Notes: a model not told the origin generated them from the sequence alone. Shown: positions 45,051-55,956, numbered from the stretch's first letter. The stretch is 64,000 nt of DNA from Tilletia caries (GCA_032718865.1 JALUTQ010000020.1:900587-964586), one strand, 5' to 3'. Translations and numbers: made by a program.

Positions 45051-46486
45051 CTATCCATACTCCTTGGAATTGGCAGCCGCCTGAACACTTCAAAGTTGTC
45101 GATTACGCGTTAGACTGGAGGGGTTCATGCCTGCGCCTTTCGCTGTCGTATCAGCACATGGTCGTTCATCTGCTGGTACGACGCTCATCGGTACCGGATG
45201 GTGAACGAATCCCGTTCGAGACGCTGTTGTTCGACACCGTCGAGCAGACCTGGAGCGAGAACCACAGGACTTCACCAATAGGCTGGTGTCGCCGCGACCT
45301 CGAAGAGATCGAGCAACCCGCTCAAGTCTACAAGCTCGAAGAGGACCTCTACAGCAAGGTAAAAGAGATCGTGCCTGCGCTCCTCGAAGGCCGCAACTGT
45401 CCGGGCGCCCAGCTTTTTGCCAAGCTCGAGACGGAGTTTGGCACAGACAAAATACACGCGATCCTCATCGGTGACATCTTTCAAGACATCATGGCTCCCT
45501 GTCTGCCCGTCCTCTCGCCCGAGAACTGCAAGGGTGTGCCGAGAATCGAGCTGAGCGCGATTGTCAGCTATGTGGCCTGTTGGGTCGACCATGTTTGGCT
45601 GGTCGATATCGTTCTTCCGTCATCCGGGACTCCAATCCGGGCCGTTCTCAAAACGCTAAGACCTCCGGAAGATGGACAGTTGAGCGACGCCGGTGACGAA
45701 TTGTCCCATTCTTCGGTTCGAGAAGCCACGGTTCTTACTTCCCTCCCGCCTCATCCGAACGTGATGCCTGCGCCGCTCGCCTTGGTGACGTTGAAGTGCT
45801 CTGGAGACCGCACATCATCTCCGATCGCCAGCGAAAAGCTGATTGGAGTCGTTTTGCCATACTTTTCCGGCGGCCCTTACTATGAGGTCGGACGAACAAG
45901 TGACGAGGACCTGAAACGAAGACTCCGCCACGCTTACGAGTTTGCCTCAGCCGTCGCGCACGTAAACCGTCACGGCTTCTACGTTGGTGATTTGGGACAG
46001 CACAACATAGTCCTCTCGGCACCGCCGCCGAACGACCGTATTGTGCTCATCGACTTTGAGCTTCCACCGAGCTGGATGGCTGTGGCTGGTGAACCGGCAC
46101 CGGAGGTGAAAGGAGAGTGGGTCGCCTCGATGCAGAACAACCAGCTCGTCTACAGCCGTTGCGAGAATCCTGTGTGGAAGGGCGATACGATCCGAACAGA
46201 ATTGGCCAATCTGCCTGAGGCTTTGGAGCGTCTCGAGATCTTCGGCGTCGGACACAGCTTGTCCGTGATGGTGCAGTGCCCTGTCTACTTTTCTTGGCTG
46301 CAGTCCTTCTCGCGTCCCTGGATTCGCAGAACAGGCCCGGAGGTACCTCGACAAACATCAAACAAGGCGTGGGAGTCGCGCATTCCGAAGGATTTCACCG
46401 ATTTGGTCCAACGTTGCTGCTCATTCGATCCTCGAGACCGGCCGCTGCACGAAGAGATCGTTGCCAAGCTCAAGCAATGGGCTTGA
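45051..46486 (+). CDS. Kinase-like protein (intact paralogue of the pseudogene at 25298-26947), 5' end unresolved
   Basis: The main exon begins after an acceptor at 45050 and reads to a TGA at 46486; an in-frame ATG lies at 45158. A preceding exon ends with a donor at 44985 and joins in frame to give NEHLAIHTP, so the true start is upstream and was not found. A conserved FKVVDY segment upstream of that ATG, shared with the paralogue, supports this. Kinase-fold landmarks: PIRAVLKTL (candidate Lys), REATVLTSLPPHPNVMP, HGFYVGDLGQHNIVL (catalytic Asp and Asn) and VLIDFE. The canonical glycine-rich loop and HRD are not present. A role in phosphorylation is plausible but unproven; it could be a pseudokinase. 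Confidence 0.7.
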
Positions 46487-47566
46487 GATGGTTGAATGTA
46501 CGATCAGTTCCGCCTTGGTGCTCGCACCAATCCTATTTCTGGCGTCGCCGCATCGATTGAGCGTACGACGCGGCCGCGCGATGCCTCTACCGCGCTCCTT
46601 AGTCCTTAGACCGAGCTCCATCCATCAAATCTGAACCAACTCTCGCCGAAATAGCATTCGAATTTTACACGCGAACCGCGACGTTCACCTCTTCGCCATG
46701 TGCGACGGCTGTGTTCAAAGATGACCAGGAGAAAGAGGGCGGAAGATTTGAATCAGACGGACGAGGACGAGGAACAGAAGGAAAGTGAAACGGTCGAAAT
46801 GCCACTCAGAGTCGATGGTGGAAGGAGCAGCGGGTGATCTTCAATCCCTTCCAGAAAGAAGAAGCGAGAGATCGATGTCCAGCCGGAGCACGCAGAAGTC
46901 GAAGGCAGTTAGTGATGCAGTGGTGATTGTGTTCGCCAGCCTTTTTCTCACGCGTGATCGCGTGATCGTTCCTGTGATTATATACTCCTCTCGCCACTCT
47001 CCACCAAGGACCGTATCGCCCTCGTCAATTTTCCACGTGGATCCGGCGATTCGGAGTTTGAGCGCGCCTTGGCGCGCTTTGATTACTATCTTTTCACGCG
47101 ATCGTGTAAGGATTGTTTATAGTGCGTCACAAATCAAACTCTGCATCAACTTTCCCTCAAAGCTGTGCGGTTAGTGATATTGCTTGCTATTCTGCAGGTC
47201 CACGGTTAGAATCCTTCTGCTATCATTCTTTTTTTCCCTTTTTATCGACTTGGTTGCTAAGTTAGGATCGTGTTGACCATTTATTTTTGCGGGTTAGAGT
47301 TAGCGCGTAGCGAACAGGATTAAGCATGACAGCAATGGAGACGGAGAGGTTGTCCTTTTGGTTGGGAAGGTTCCGGGGGGGCAAAGCCCCCCCGCCGAGC
47401 TGGAAGTGGGGTTGAATGGACAGTGGGGTCACGTGATCCAGTTTCGCCGCCACGTGGAAAAATGACGAGGGCGATACGGGCGTCCCTCTCCACCCGTGTT
47501 GACCTTGACGTCGACCACGAATCAGCACGGCGCGTACACCCAGCTTCCTTACGATCAGGACACAAC
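46487..47566. other. Spacer with palindrome
   Basis: No gene recognised. It holds a short perfect hairpin (see separate entry) and A/T-richer stretches with GTGATCGCGTGATCG-type motifs near 46953-46970. Frames here are low-complexity. Confidence 0.4.
47374..47394. repeat. Perfect G7/C7 hairpin
   Basis: C plus seven G, loop CAAAG, seven C plus G: an 8-bp perfect stem with a 5-base loop. Nothing nearby indicates a role. Confidence 0.7.
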
Positions 47567-48075
47567 ATGCCTCCTGGTAAGGTGTTCCGTTTCATCATTG
47601 ACCGTAGAAAGAGATGAATGGATTCTAGCTGATACACAGTATGTGATGCTTGTTTTGCAGAACGTAGCCGACCCAGCAACACCCAGCGTCGTTCCACGGG
47701 AAACAACTTGAACACAGGTGAGCGCAGCGCCAGCGGAAGTAAGTTCCGTCCAATGCCCACCTGCTCAAGCATTCTGGTGTCGCCCTTCTTGATGCAGCCA
47801 ACATTACGCCACCCTGGCCCGCATATCTCACACAGCTGTTTGAGGAAGTGCGCAAAGGCAACACCAAGCGCAGCAATGCATTCAATCAGGAGCTCGAGAC
47901 CGTCCGCAAGATCGTCAACATCACGTGTGGCGTCAAGCTGCTCCGGCATGGGGGCGAGCGCTATGCGGTTCGTGTTCTACACTTCCTCAGCGAGGTTGCT
48001 GTCCTCGAGCAACGCGGCTTGAGCACTGGCCCAGCCACACTGTACGGCCTCATCATGGAATCCCTGCACATGTGA
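47567..48075 (+). CDS. Small three-exon gene, 114 aa, unknown
   Basis: Predicted exons 47567-47576 (only 10 bases), 47661-47717 and 47798-48075, with GT/AG introns of 84 and 80 nt. Phases match at both joins and the total is a whole number of codons. The exon 3 product contains FEEVRKGNTKRSNAFNQELE and TCGVKLLRHGGERYAVRVLH, then FLSEVAVLEQRGLSTGPATL, with coding-like codon use. No domain was recognised; there is no signal peptide. Support is the splice and phase consistency and the codon use. An alternative start in exon 3 is possible. Confidence 0.5.
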
Positions 48076-48778
48076 GTGTGTTCATCTGATTCACTCTTGC
48101 TGCCTGTATAGACCCTTACTGATCGCAGTGAATGAAGCTTGAAGCCTTTCTCGCTCGCTGTGGTATCGTCTGTCTGTATGTAATGAAATGTAATTGTCAG
48201 CGTCAGCGTGTCAGCACTTCCTTACGCCTCTAACGAGACGCGTGTGTGGGTTTTGAGCGGAGTTGATCCGCTCGAACGCTGCGACCGAGCCCGTGCGGCT
48301 CCCATCTGCGGAACGCTACCGCTCCGGGAGGTCTGTCGCATTGCGCAAACCCACCAGCAGAGCCTCGAGAGTGGAGGCCTGCCGCCCTGGCGTCCGTCGT
48401 CCGATTCACCTGCTCAAACCTGGTTGAGTCTTGAGGCCAACATGGGACTAGAACAGGGAGTAAGAGGCAGGAATGAACTGCTGACTGGCAAAAAAAAATG
48501 GGGGAAGGCATTTAGCTACCTGCATTGGAGCCTGGAGGGCAGGAAACGTCAGCGCCAGATCAATGGGAGAAGGGAAGGGGTTCGGACGATCAGCGGAGTA
48601 ACGTGTTCAGACATAAGACAGCGCAGCTGGCGGCTGATGTTAAGTGGCCGAGAGTCGTTATCATCTGGAGGAAGTGAATGGTGGTGTGAATGTGTGATTG
48701 TCAAGAGTCAAGATCCATGAGTGTCGAAACTCTTCGGCAGAAAATGGTCCGTAGTCAGCAAGTGGTGCCGCATACATG
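48076..48778. other. 3' flank of first DIRS-like element
   Basis: Contains the 3' end of the first DIRS-like element, which I could not delimit. No other gene recognised. Confidence 0.35.
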
Positions 48779-50553
48779 TCAACCGTAAAACAAGTGCGTT
48801 GCGTCGACATCGCCAAACAGCTCCGCGTGTCGGACATAGCTGTCCCGGATGTACACCAGGTACGCTTCCGACTCCCAGCCACCCCTAATTCGAATGTCGT
48901 CTAGGGGCTTCTCCGCACTGAAGAAGAAGGTGGCACCCCCGATCCGGAAGCAATGGCCTGTCACACGCTCGCGACCTGCGGCGTGCAGCCAGGCGTTGAC
49001 GGTCTTGGTGAAGTGGCTGTCCGTGAGCTCCCGGCGTTGTCCTGTGGCGGTGAGGTACGAGAACGCGCCAGTCTTCGTGGCGTCTTCGCTGGGTCGCGGC
49101 GCATTTGAAGCCTGGTGTTGGTGAAATGCGGCAACTGGGCATAGCTCGGGCATTTTCCGCTGTTGGGCGACAATTCGATCAAAACCTGCGGACCCATGTA
49201 CCTTTTCCGACGGGAGCTTCAACACCACCGACGCAATATTTCTCGCCCCCCGTGAGGCCACAAAACTGAAATCCGACCACCGTGCTCGCTCGGACGTGTC
49301 TGCTGTCAATCCGACCACCGTGCTCGCTCGGACGTGTCTGCTGTCAGAGTCCGAACTGAGATCTCGCCCGGTCGGCACATAGCGAAGAACGCGAACAGGG
49401 CCGCTGCCCAAATCGCACGATGGCCCGGCGTCGAGAGGTCCGCGTGCTCACGCATAGCCTGAAGATCAGGAAGGCGGACGGGGCGGCGTTTCTCCAGGGT
49501 GGGGAGCGCCGTCAACTTGGCCGATCGTCGGAGAAGCCTTGTGGCGGAAGCGTCAAGTGCCCATGGCATCTTCTGAACACGATGCCAGTGCATAAGTGCG
49601 TATGTTTGCTGTTGCGACGTGCTCGCCCGTCTCTTGTCTTGGTCGTGCGTTAGAAAACAAGAAAGGATGTTGGTGCCAACAGGAAACCGGTAATGGTGCG
49701 GCAACCCGATCTCTTCGCACCAGCGCAAGTACTGGACGACCATCTGACCATAGGTGATTCGTGTCGATGTCTTGACCGATTGGGCGAGGGGTGTCGACAA
49801 ACTGATTGCCAACGCCACGTCTGAAGTCCCATGCGCAGAATTGATCAGATGGCAAGCCGGTGTCATGCGCAAGACTACGTCTTCTTTGGGTCGGATACTC
49901 ATGGCAAATGTCGTGGCCATGTCACACGTGGGTTCATTCGTTGATGACAGAGATTCCCACGTCCAAGCTGGCTCCATATTGCCAACCGGGCGCAAAGATC
50001 CCCTGGAAGTTGCATTGATAGGTTGGTCCCCTTGCGTGGGCCTCTGAGCAGCTCTGCTCGCCGAAGATGAAGCTGCTGACGCTGACGCAGCCGCATGTCG
50101 AGGCTGCTCGCTAACGCGAGGATAGGGGTGGTGTGTTGGCTGGTGAGAAGAGGGACGATCTCGATTGGCGAGAAATGATCGGCCGAGTCGGCGCGGTGCT
50201 TTGACGTCGCCGGTAGTGGGGCCAATGGTGGAGGGGGGCAAGGAGGCGGGCCGCTTCCTCACCGCTGGGGAAAGGCGGAACGACAGTTGGGAGAGTCCCA
50301 GACGACGCGGCGGGCGAGACCGAAGGGAAACGATGGCAGATGAGGAGGACTGAGAGGCGGTGTGTGATGTTGATGGTCTACAAATGACCTCGGTAGCCGA
50401 GGCCAAAGACGATGCATGTAACCCATCGGAAGATGAGTCCAATGAGCGCGTGTTGGTGAGGAGAACAGGGGAAACCGGGAGGGCTCGACTCGCTTCAGTG
50501 TTAGGCTCTTGTCGCGCGGAGTCGACGGCGCGGCAAGAGGACCTGGTCCTCAT
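48779..50553 (-). pseudogene. Tyrosine recombinase of DIRS-like element 1, broken by 38-bp duplication
   Basis: Starts with an ATG at 50553 that overlaps the RT stop (ATGA). The N-terminal half has TYGQMVVQYLRWCEEIGLP, typical of the SAM-like core-binding domain. FFAMCRPGEIS supplies the first catalytic Arg. Then an exact 38-base tandem duplication (49270-49307 and 49308-49345) shifts frame. The downstream frame resumes with FSFVASRGARNI, GHCFRIGGA (His-x-x-Arg) and WESEAYLVYIRDSY (nucleophile Tyr). Thirty-eight is not a multiple of three, so the full-length protein cannot be made. The N-terminal ~200 residues are Ser/Arg-rich. Confidence 0.75.
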
Positions 50554-52721
50554 TTGGAGGCGACCGGCCTTGTGGTAACGTATTCCCAAGGCTCGGCCAG
50601 GTGGAGGAGGAGAGGAGCGAACGCCGTAGCGTCGCCCCGAGATGGCGCATCGGCGAGGTTGTCGGCCGATGCCACGTAAACGATGGACATGATGATGTTC
50701 GAATTCATTGCGCGTATGGCCGCATCGTTCAAGCATGTGTTGGTAAGCCGGGATCGAGAGCGTCCCTTCCTCGCCGCGAACACGACGCCTAAGTTGTCGA
50801 CGTGAAAGGTAACGACACTGTTCCGGACGCCGAGCTGTACCACAGCCTGAAGAGCCAGATGCAACGCCCACATTTCCATGACCCCAATATCAACACCAAC
50901 CGCTCGTGCGTGTTCCGGCAACGCCCAAAACCGGGCTCGCCCGTCCACGACCACTCCGCAACCTGCGCTCGACGCATCGGAGTAGATTGCCAGTGACGAG
51001 CTGTTTGCGGGCAGGGTGAAGGAAGCACTGAGGTTCGGCGTGCGAAGAAAGCGTGCCCAATCTTTGAGCTCGGCCAACACGTCGCGGGGCAGATGGAGAC
51101 GTTGGCCTCTGCGCTCGGGATGGAAGCGATTCCGATGGGCATAAAGGGCGTTGAGCCGCGACCTTCGCTCTGAGAAGATGACACATGTATGGACGAGCGA
51201 ACCAATGATGCTGGAGATGTCCTTGTAGCCGTAGGTGAAGGCGATTTGCTCGGGAGGGCCCTGACGCAAAAGATGATGAATCTTGGCCATATATTTGTCC
51301 CGCTTATGGGACGTGAGCTCGACGCGATGACTGTCTAGATCCCATAGGAACCCAAGTAGCTCAAACTGGCGCGACCAGCCAAAGCGCTTCGTCGGGTGTA
51401 TGCTCCATCCGAAGAGCTCCACCTCGGCCATAACGTCCCGCTCAGTCAGAGATCGATGCTGACCGGTGTCGGCCACGAGATGATCGTCCGCAAAGTGACG
51501 AGCAAGAATTGATGGCCACGTATACTCCAGCCACGCGCACGTTACGTCGCAGAGCTGGCCAAATATCGCCGCCATCGTCGACACGCCAAACATTCCCCTG
51601 AGCCAGATGAAGATCTGCTCGTCGACAGAGAACGCAAGTCTCCTGCGCTGCTCTGGAGAATTGGCAAGCTGCTGATAGGCGTCCTGTAGGTCGAATCCCA
51701 TCACACGGGCCCACGGCGGCAAGGAGGCCAAAAGTCTGGAAGGAACAAAGCCATAGACAGCACAGGGGAACGACGACAAGCTGGATCAGCTTTAAGAGCA
51801 GGAGATGACGACGGCACGACAGGGAGAGGCAGGCAGGGAGAGACGACGACGGGGAGAGACGACTGACGAACGGAATGGAATGCATGCTACTCACATTTTC
51901 ACCTCGTTGACCAAGAACCATTCGCACTCGACGTCTTCGTCCTTCAGCTCTTCATTGACAGATCCCGTGACGGAAGGCTCGACTCCTACTGGAAGGTGTT
52001 GATTGGGATCCCAGGTCGCATTGAAGCAGACCCGATTCTTTTCGGGCTTTGAGGAGGTCGCGGCCGTATGGACGATCGTGAGCGGAATGGTCACGATGGA
52101 TCCCCCAACTCGTTCGACATCTTCCAAGCAGAACGGCCCCACCGCAAACCCCTTCTCCACCGCATCCTCTCTCCAGCTGCGAATGATGTCCGCTTGGTCT
52201 GGACGGAAGTGATTGGGCGCAATGATGGAGATGGTGGGCATAGACAGGGGTCCCATGGAGAATCCTTCGACGACGCTGGAAGGGATGTGGGAAAGGCGAA
52301 TTTGATGGGACATTGGCAAGCATGCGAGAGCCTTCGCAAACGACTCTGCTCGCAACGCGACACGTGCTGGGTGTCGAAGGGCCGAAATGAGGGCCTCATC
52401 CTGACCGTGTTTCGGTGCACGCTGTCGCACGGCAACCGTCCTTCCCACATCGAGAGCAGTAATGTCCAAATGAGCACTTGTCGCCGGGAGACATGCAGTC
52501 GATTCCGAGATTGAATCGATTGCAGAAGCACAGACCTTTGCTCTCCCAACGCCAGCCATGAGGAGGGATGCATTTGAGCCTGTCGGTATGAGCCTTTGGG
52601 CAGGTGTGGAAGTCATGGCCTGCGTTTGGGCGGAGGCAGGCGGTGCAAAAGCGGTCCTGTGGACGCTCGGCTGAGCTCGCGGGGGCACTTGAGACGAAGG
52701 TCCTCTGAACTGCTGCGCCAT
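50550..52721 (-). CDS. Reverse transcriptase/RNase H of DIRS-like element 1, one intron
   Basis: Starts with ATG at 52721, inside and out of frame with the end of the Gag gene. Exons 51895-52721 and 50550-51735; the 159-nt intron (51736-51894) has donor GTGAGT and acceptor TTCCAG. It is a multiple of three and contains in-frame stops, so removal is needed to make the protein. RT landmarks: NRVCFNATWDPN, then VMGFDLQDAYQQL (first Asp), RGMFGVSTM, and HFADDHL, the YxDD box with Phe for Tyr. RNase H landmarks: IYSDASSAG, VMEMWALHLA, VDNLGVVFA and SADNLADAPSRG. The final codons overlap the recombinase start by four bases. Confidence 0.75.
51736..51894 (-). other. Spliceosomal intron within RT gene of DIRS-like element 1
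   Basis: GTGAGT donor at 51894, CTTCCAG acceptor ending at 51736. Its length of 159 is a multiple of three with in-frame stop codons. Splicing joins AAAAT to ACTTTTGG in frame, giving KILLASLPPWARVMG, as expected just before the RT Asp motif. Confidence 0.65.
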
Positions 52722-53649
52722 CGCCGCGAGGTGGTCCGGACGATGGCGCTGCTCGAAAGGGCTGCAGGAAGCTGGGTCCTTCGCGGTTCTTACGCTTCAT
52801 CGAGGGGGGTCCCGATGGCTCGCCGCCCAATCGGGCTGCAGACTCCGAGACCAGGGCAGCTCTGGGGCCGAAAGCTCCGAAGCGGAGGGTTTTGAGGCCC
52901 GCCTCGTACTGGTTCGCCGCAGCCTCCGCCTCTTCTCGCGATGCCGTAAGAAGGAAGGTGACGAAGTTCTTGCCGTCGTTTGAGTGATCGTCGGCGCGGC
53001 CTTGTGGGACCGAGGCGGCCTCTTCCGTCAGACGCAAGATGTTGACGTGAATTTTGCCGACGTTGAAGTCCAGTTCACCGTCCCGGCGCGGTTCCCAGAT
53101 CTTGGCAAGCACGTTGCGCACGTACTGGCGCCAGAGTCCCCAGTGCTCGTCCGATGCGCGCGCTGCGACCGCCAAACTGAGCTCGTCCACGAGTGTCGCA
53201 GGGTCCTGCTCGTCCTCCGCGACATCGTCCACGTTCTGAAAGACGCGAAACAGCGCCACAAGTGCTCCCATCGCCCCAAGGAAAGCCGCGCGGGGAAGCA
53301 GTGCGTCGCGCGCGAGTGCCTCGTTGATGTCCTCTTTTCCTTTCTTGTCCAAGGGAAACGTGAGCTGCTGGCGGCGGCGACCGGCGTCCAGAATGCCCTC
53401 CACGGTCAGCCAGATGAGGGGCGGCTGATTGCCGCGCTTGAAGAGCTCCACAACGTCTCTGGGAATGGAGTAAGGAGCGCCAGGCCACGGGCGAACCGCC
53501 GAGTCTCCGCGCTCTAGGTTGAGTTTGAGCTTGGGAATGGACACCTTATCTCCCTCATCCTCTTTGCCCCTTCGCTCTGCCTCGCGCATGGCGGCAGCGG
53601 CGGCCATTGCAATGGCCAGCTGCTCAGCGGTCAATCCGTTCTCTGCCAT
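52396..53649 (-). CDS. Gag-like protein of DIRS-like element 1
   Basis: About 417 aa, starting with ATG at 53649 (MAENGL); the frame upstream opens only with a TTG. The Ala/Glu-rich N-terminus is followed by a helical core (PRDVVELFKRGNQPPLIWLT; LWRQYVRNVLAKIWEPRRDG). The C-terminus is rich in Cys/His: FCTACLRPNAGHDFHTCPKAH and CSFGHYCSRCGKDGC, resembling nucleic-acid-binding zinc knuckles/CCCH fingers. The last 326 bases overlap the RT gene in another frame. The start lies less than 200 bases from the divergently oriented gene at 53827. Confidence 0.7.
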   Translation of the reverse strand: MAENGLTAEQLAIAMAAAAAMREAERRGKEDEGDKVSIPKLKLNLERGDSAVRPWPGAPYSIPRDVVELFKRGNQPPLIWLTVEGILDAGRRRQQLTFPLDKKGKEDINEALARDALLPRAAFLGAMGALVALFRVFQNVDDVAEDEQDPATLVDELSLAVAARASDEHWGLWRQYVRNVLAKIWEPRRDGELDFNVGKIHVNILRLTEEAASVPQGRADDHSNDGKNFVTFLLTASREEAEAAANQYEAGLKTLRFGAFGPRAALVSESAARLGGEPSGPPSMKRKNREGPSFLQPFRAAPSSGPPRGDGAAVQRTFVSSAPASSAERPQDRFCTACLRPNAGHDFHTCPKAHTDRLKCIPPHGWRWESKGLCFCNRFNLGIDCMSPGDKCSFGHYCSRCGKDGCRATACTETRSG

Positions 53650-53826
53650 GATGAAGTCTGTGTCAAAAATTGTCGGCTCGCGAGTCAGAAGGGGAGGAGA
53701 GTGAGGAAAGGCGGTGGGTGTCCACCTTGCGACGCAAATTTTCTTCCTCCTTACCTCCACTTCTCGCAAGGCCGCTCGTTACGCTCGTTCCAATCGCTAA
53801 ACTAATATGATGAGTTTTATCGCTCC

Positions 53827-55956
53827 ATGGCTTCGGCCCACGCCCTACCGATCGGATTCCGGACTCGGCAGAAGAATACGATCCAAAGGGCGGTACATGA
53901 TCGGCTGGACGGAATGAAGACTGGGGTCAAAGACGCGAAGGTACGTACTCTCCAGAGAAGTATCCGGTAGCGTGGCTGGCTGACAATATTGTCCGCTTCT
54001 CCTTCACGCGTGCATATAGCTGCACCTCGGTATTGTGTCAAAGCTGCAGAGAATGGCGCAGGAGACGCCTCAAGAGCGTCCCCCAAGCCTTCTTCCAAAT
54101 CTAGTCAAGAGAAATCTCCATGGCCATGTCGAGTCTACCGGTATCAATCTGATGCACGCTGCAGTCATGTCGCCGACTATGACTACAAGCTTTCCCAAGC
54201 CCGAGCCTTCGCTGGCATTGTGCTCAATGTTGCAAGGCTTCTATTCTGACCAGTCCAGCCTTTCCTCGATCAACTCCCGCATAGATCCGCATCAGCTGGC
54301 ATTCAGGTCGCCAGAACATCTGCTACAGTGGCGAGTCACTGCCAGCTCACGCGCCATGATGCTCTCTCGCCTCGAGGACCAGATCGTTCGCCTCCCTCTG
54401 ACCGGATTCTGCGCCGCATGGCTACCTCACGTGGTCGACCTTTTCCAATCTGACTCTCAACCCGCTGCGGCATACGTCCTTGAGGTCATTGCTGCGTTGT
54501 TGCGCGACGAACTTGAGCGCAAGTACTCGCACAAATTGCTACTCTCCCTCTGCCACGCCCTTGGCGCTCTCTCTATTGTTTCAAGAGAAGATGGCGAGAT
54601 CAAAAAGGCAATTGCGACTGCCAGTTATGCGATCAAGCTGCTCCAACCCTCGCTGGAGAAGGACTCAAAGCGTCGCATCCCGATCATGGCAAACCTGAAG
54701 CTCGAGCACGCACATGCATTGTCTTAGGTACCCGACCTTTTCCTTCGAGACGCCGACGACGCGGCTTCGGAAGCAGTCAGTCTCTTTCGACGAGCTGTCA
54801 AGGTAAACTCCGCCGATAAGCATGCTAAGCTTGGCCTTGCTCGCGCATGTCTGCTCCACTGCAGCATTATCGTTCGCATGGATGTCGTGGATACCATCAC
54901 TCACGAGCCCATCCATGTTGCTATCGACATTCTTCGTCCTCTCGTGCGATCCGAGCCGCGACTCTACGAGGTTCAGCTGATCTCAGCACTCGAGATCGCA
55001 GGCAAGATGCACATGCAAAAGCCGGAGCTCGGCATTCCATACTTCGAGGAGGCGTTGTCTATCTGTGAACAGCTGGAGAAGGCATGTGGCCACAGGGCAC
55101 TGAGCACAGCCTCGAAATTCGCTGTCAAGCTCGCGCAGTTCTACAATCTTGCAGGATTTTACGAAAAGATACGACAAACGTGGAGCTGTGGGCAAAAATC
55201 TTTGACCTGGACACAGATTCGCTTCGAGCTCGAGCGATGTCCAAGCTTTGTCTGGAGATGTACGCCGGTGCGATTGACGACGCTTGTACAGCGGAGGAGA
55301 AATTCTGCGCCTCGCTGCCGCCGGGTAGAATGCCCAACGCGGCTCGAACCGTTGTGGCGGAGCTGAAGGCGATTCAAGGTTTCTCACAGAGCATGATCGG
55401 TCAGGACATCAAGAAGGCGCACGAGAATTTGGAGGGGGCGATCAAACTCATCGAGGGCTCAGCCATCTCGTTTGCACCAGAGGATCCATTCGAGACGAGG
55501 GAGTGCGCCGCCGCACTGAGCTGGCTCGCTGGATTCTCTTGCGCGGCCGGAGAGAAGAAGACGGCCTTGTTCCAGGCGAAGGAAGCCGTGAATATTATGC
55601 GTGCTCGAATCTGGGGCCGAGAAGAGGAGGAGAATAGCGATTGCGAGGAGCTGGACATCGACAAGTCGACGTCGGACTACGAGGTGCTTGAATACGCCAG
55701 GACGCTGCTCGTCCTCTCCGCCGTCCTTGCTGCGAACGGAAAGAAAAAGAAGGCCAAGGCGAGGATCGAGGCGTGCTGGAAATGGGTTCAAGGCCGTAAG
55801 GTCGAAGACTCGACGCTCAAGACAATTCTCCTCCTGCGTGCGCACATCCTGGATCTCACAGGGACGACGTCGCAGGCGCAGACACTTCGCAACCAGGCAT
55901 CGCGCATTGGCAAAGCTGGCTACTTTGACAGGCTTGTTCGCTGCAATGGCGCCTAG
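53827..55956 (+). pseudogene. Helical repeat (TPR-like) protein gene, one nonsense and one frameshift
   Basis: Exon 1 at 53827-53940 (MASAHALPIG..) joins in phase 0 to 54020 (LHLGIVSKLQRM), with a good donor and acceptor. The frame then runs to a single TAG at 54725-54727, continues in the same frame with VPDLFLRDADDAASEAV and coding-like codon use, and shifts at a four-A run (55164-55167). Adding one A there gives a continuous reading into NVELWAKIFDLDTDSLRARA and on to the stop at 55956. Paired helices (LGLARACLLHCSIIV; PYFEEALSICEQLEKAC; TALFQAKEAVNIMRARI) look TPR-like. The function is not recognised. It may be a decaying gene, or the two sites may be sequencing errors. Confidence 0.6.

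Larger units (their letters stand above)
48779..53649 (-). mobile_element. DIRS-like tyrosine-recombinase retrotransposon 1 (coding span)
   Basis: Minus-strand order Gag, reverse transcriptase/RNase H, tyrosine recombinase, with overlapping reading frames, as in DIRS/Ngaro-type elements. No integrase, aspartic protease or methyltransferase was recognised. The recombinase is frameshifted by an internal duplication, so this copy is probably inactive. Terminal repeats were not identified, so the ends given are coding limits only. Confidence 0.75.

Noticed and set aside
54672..54727. Short intron that would remove the TAG at 54725
   Set aside because: A 56-nt GT...TTAG interval exists but splicing it puts the downstream coding in the wrong frame.
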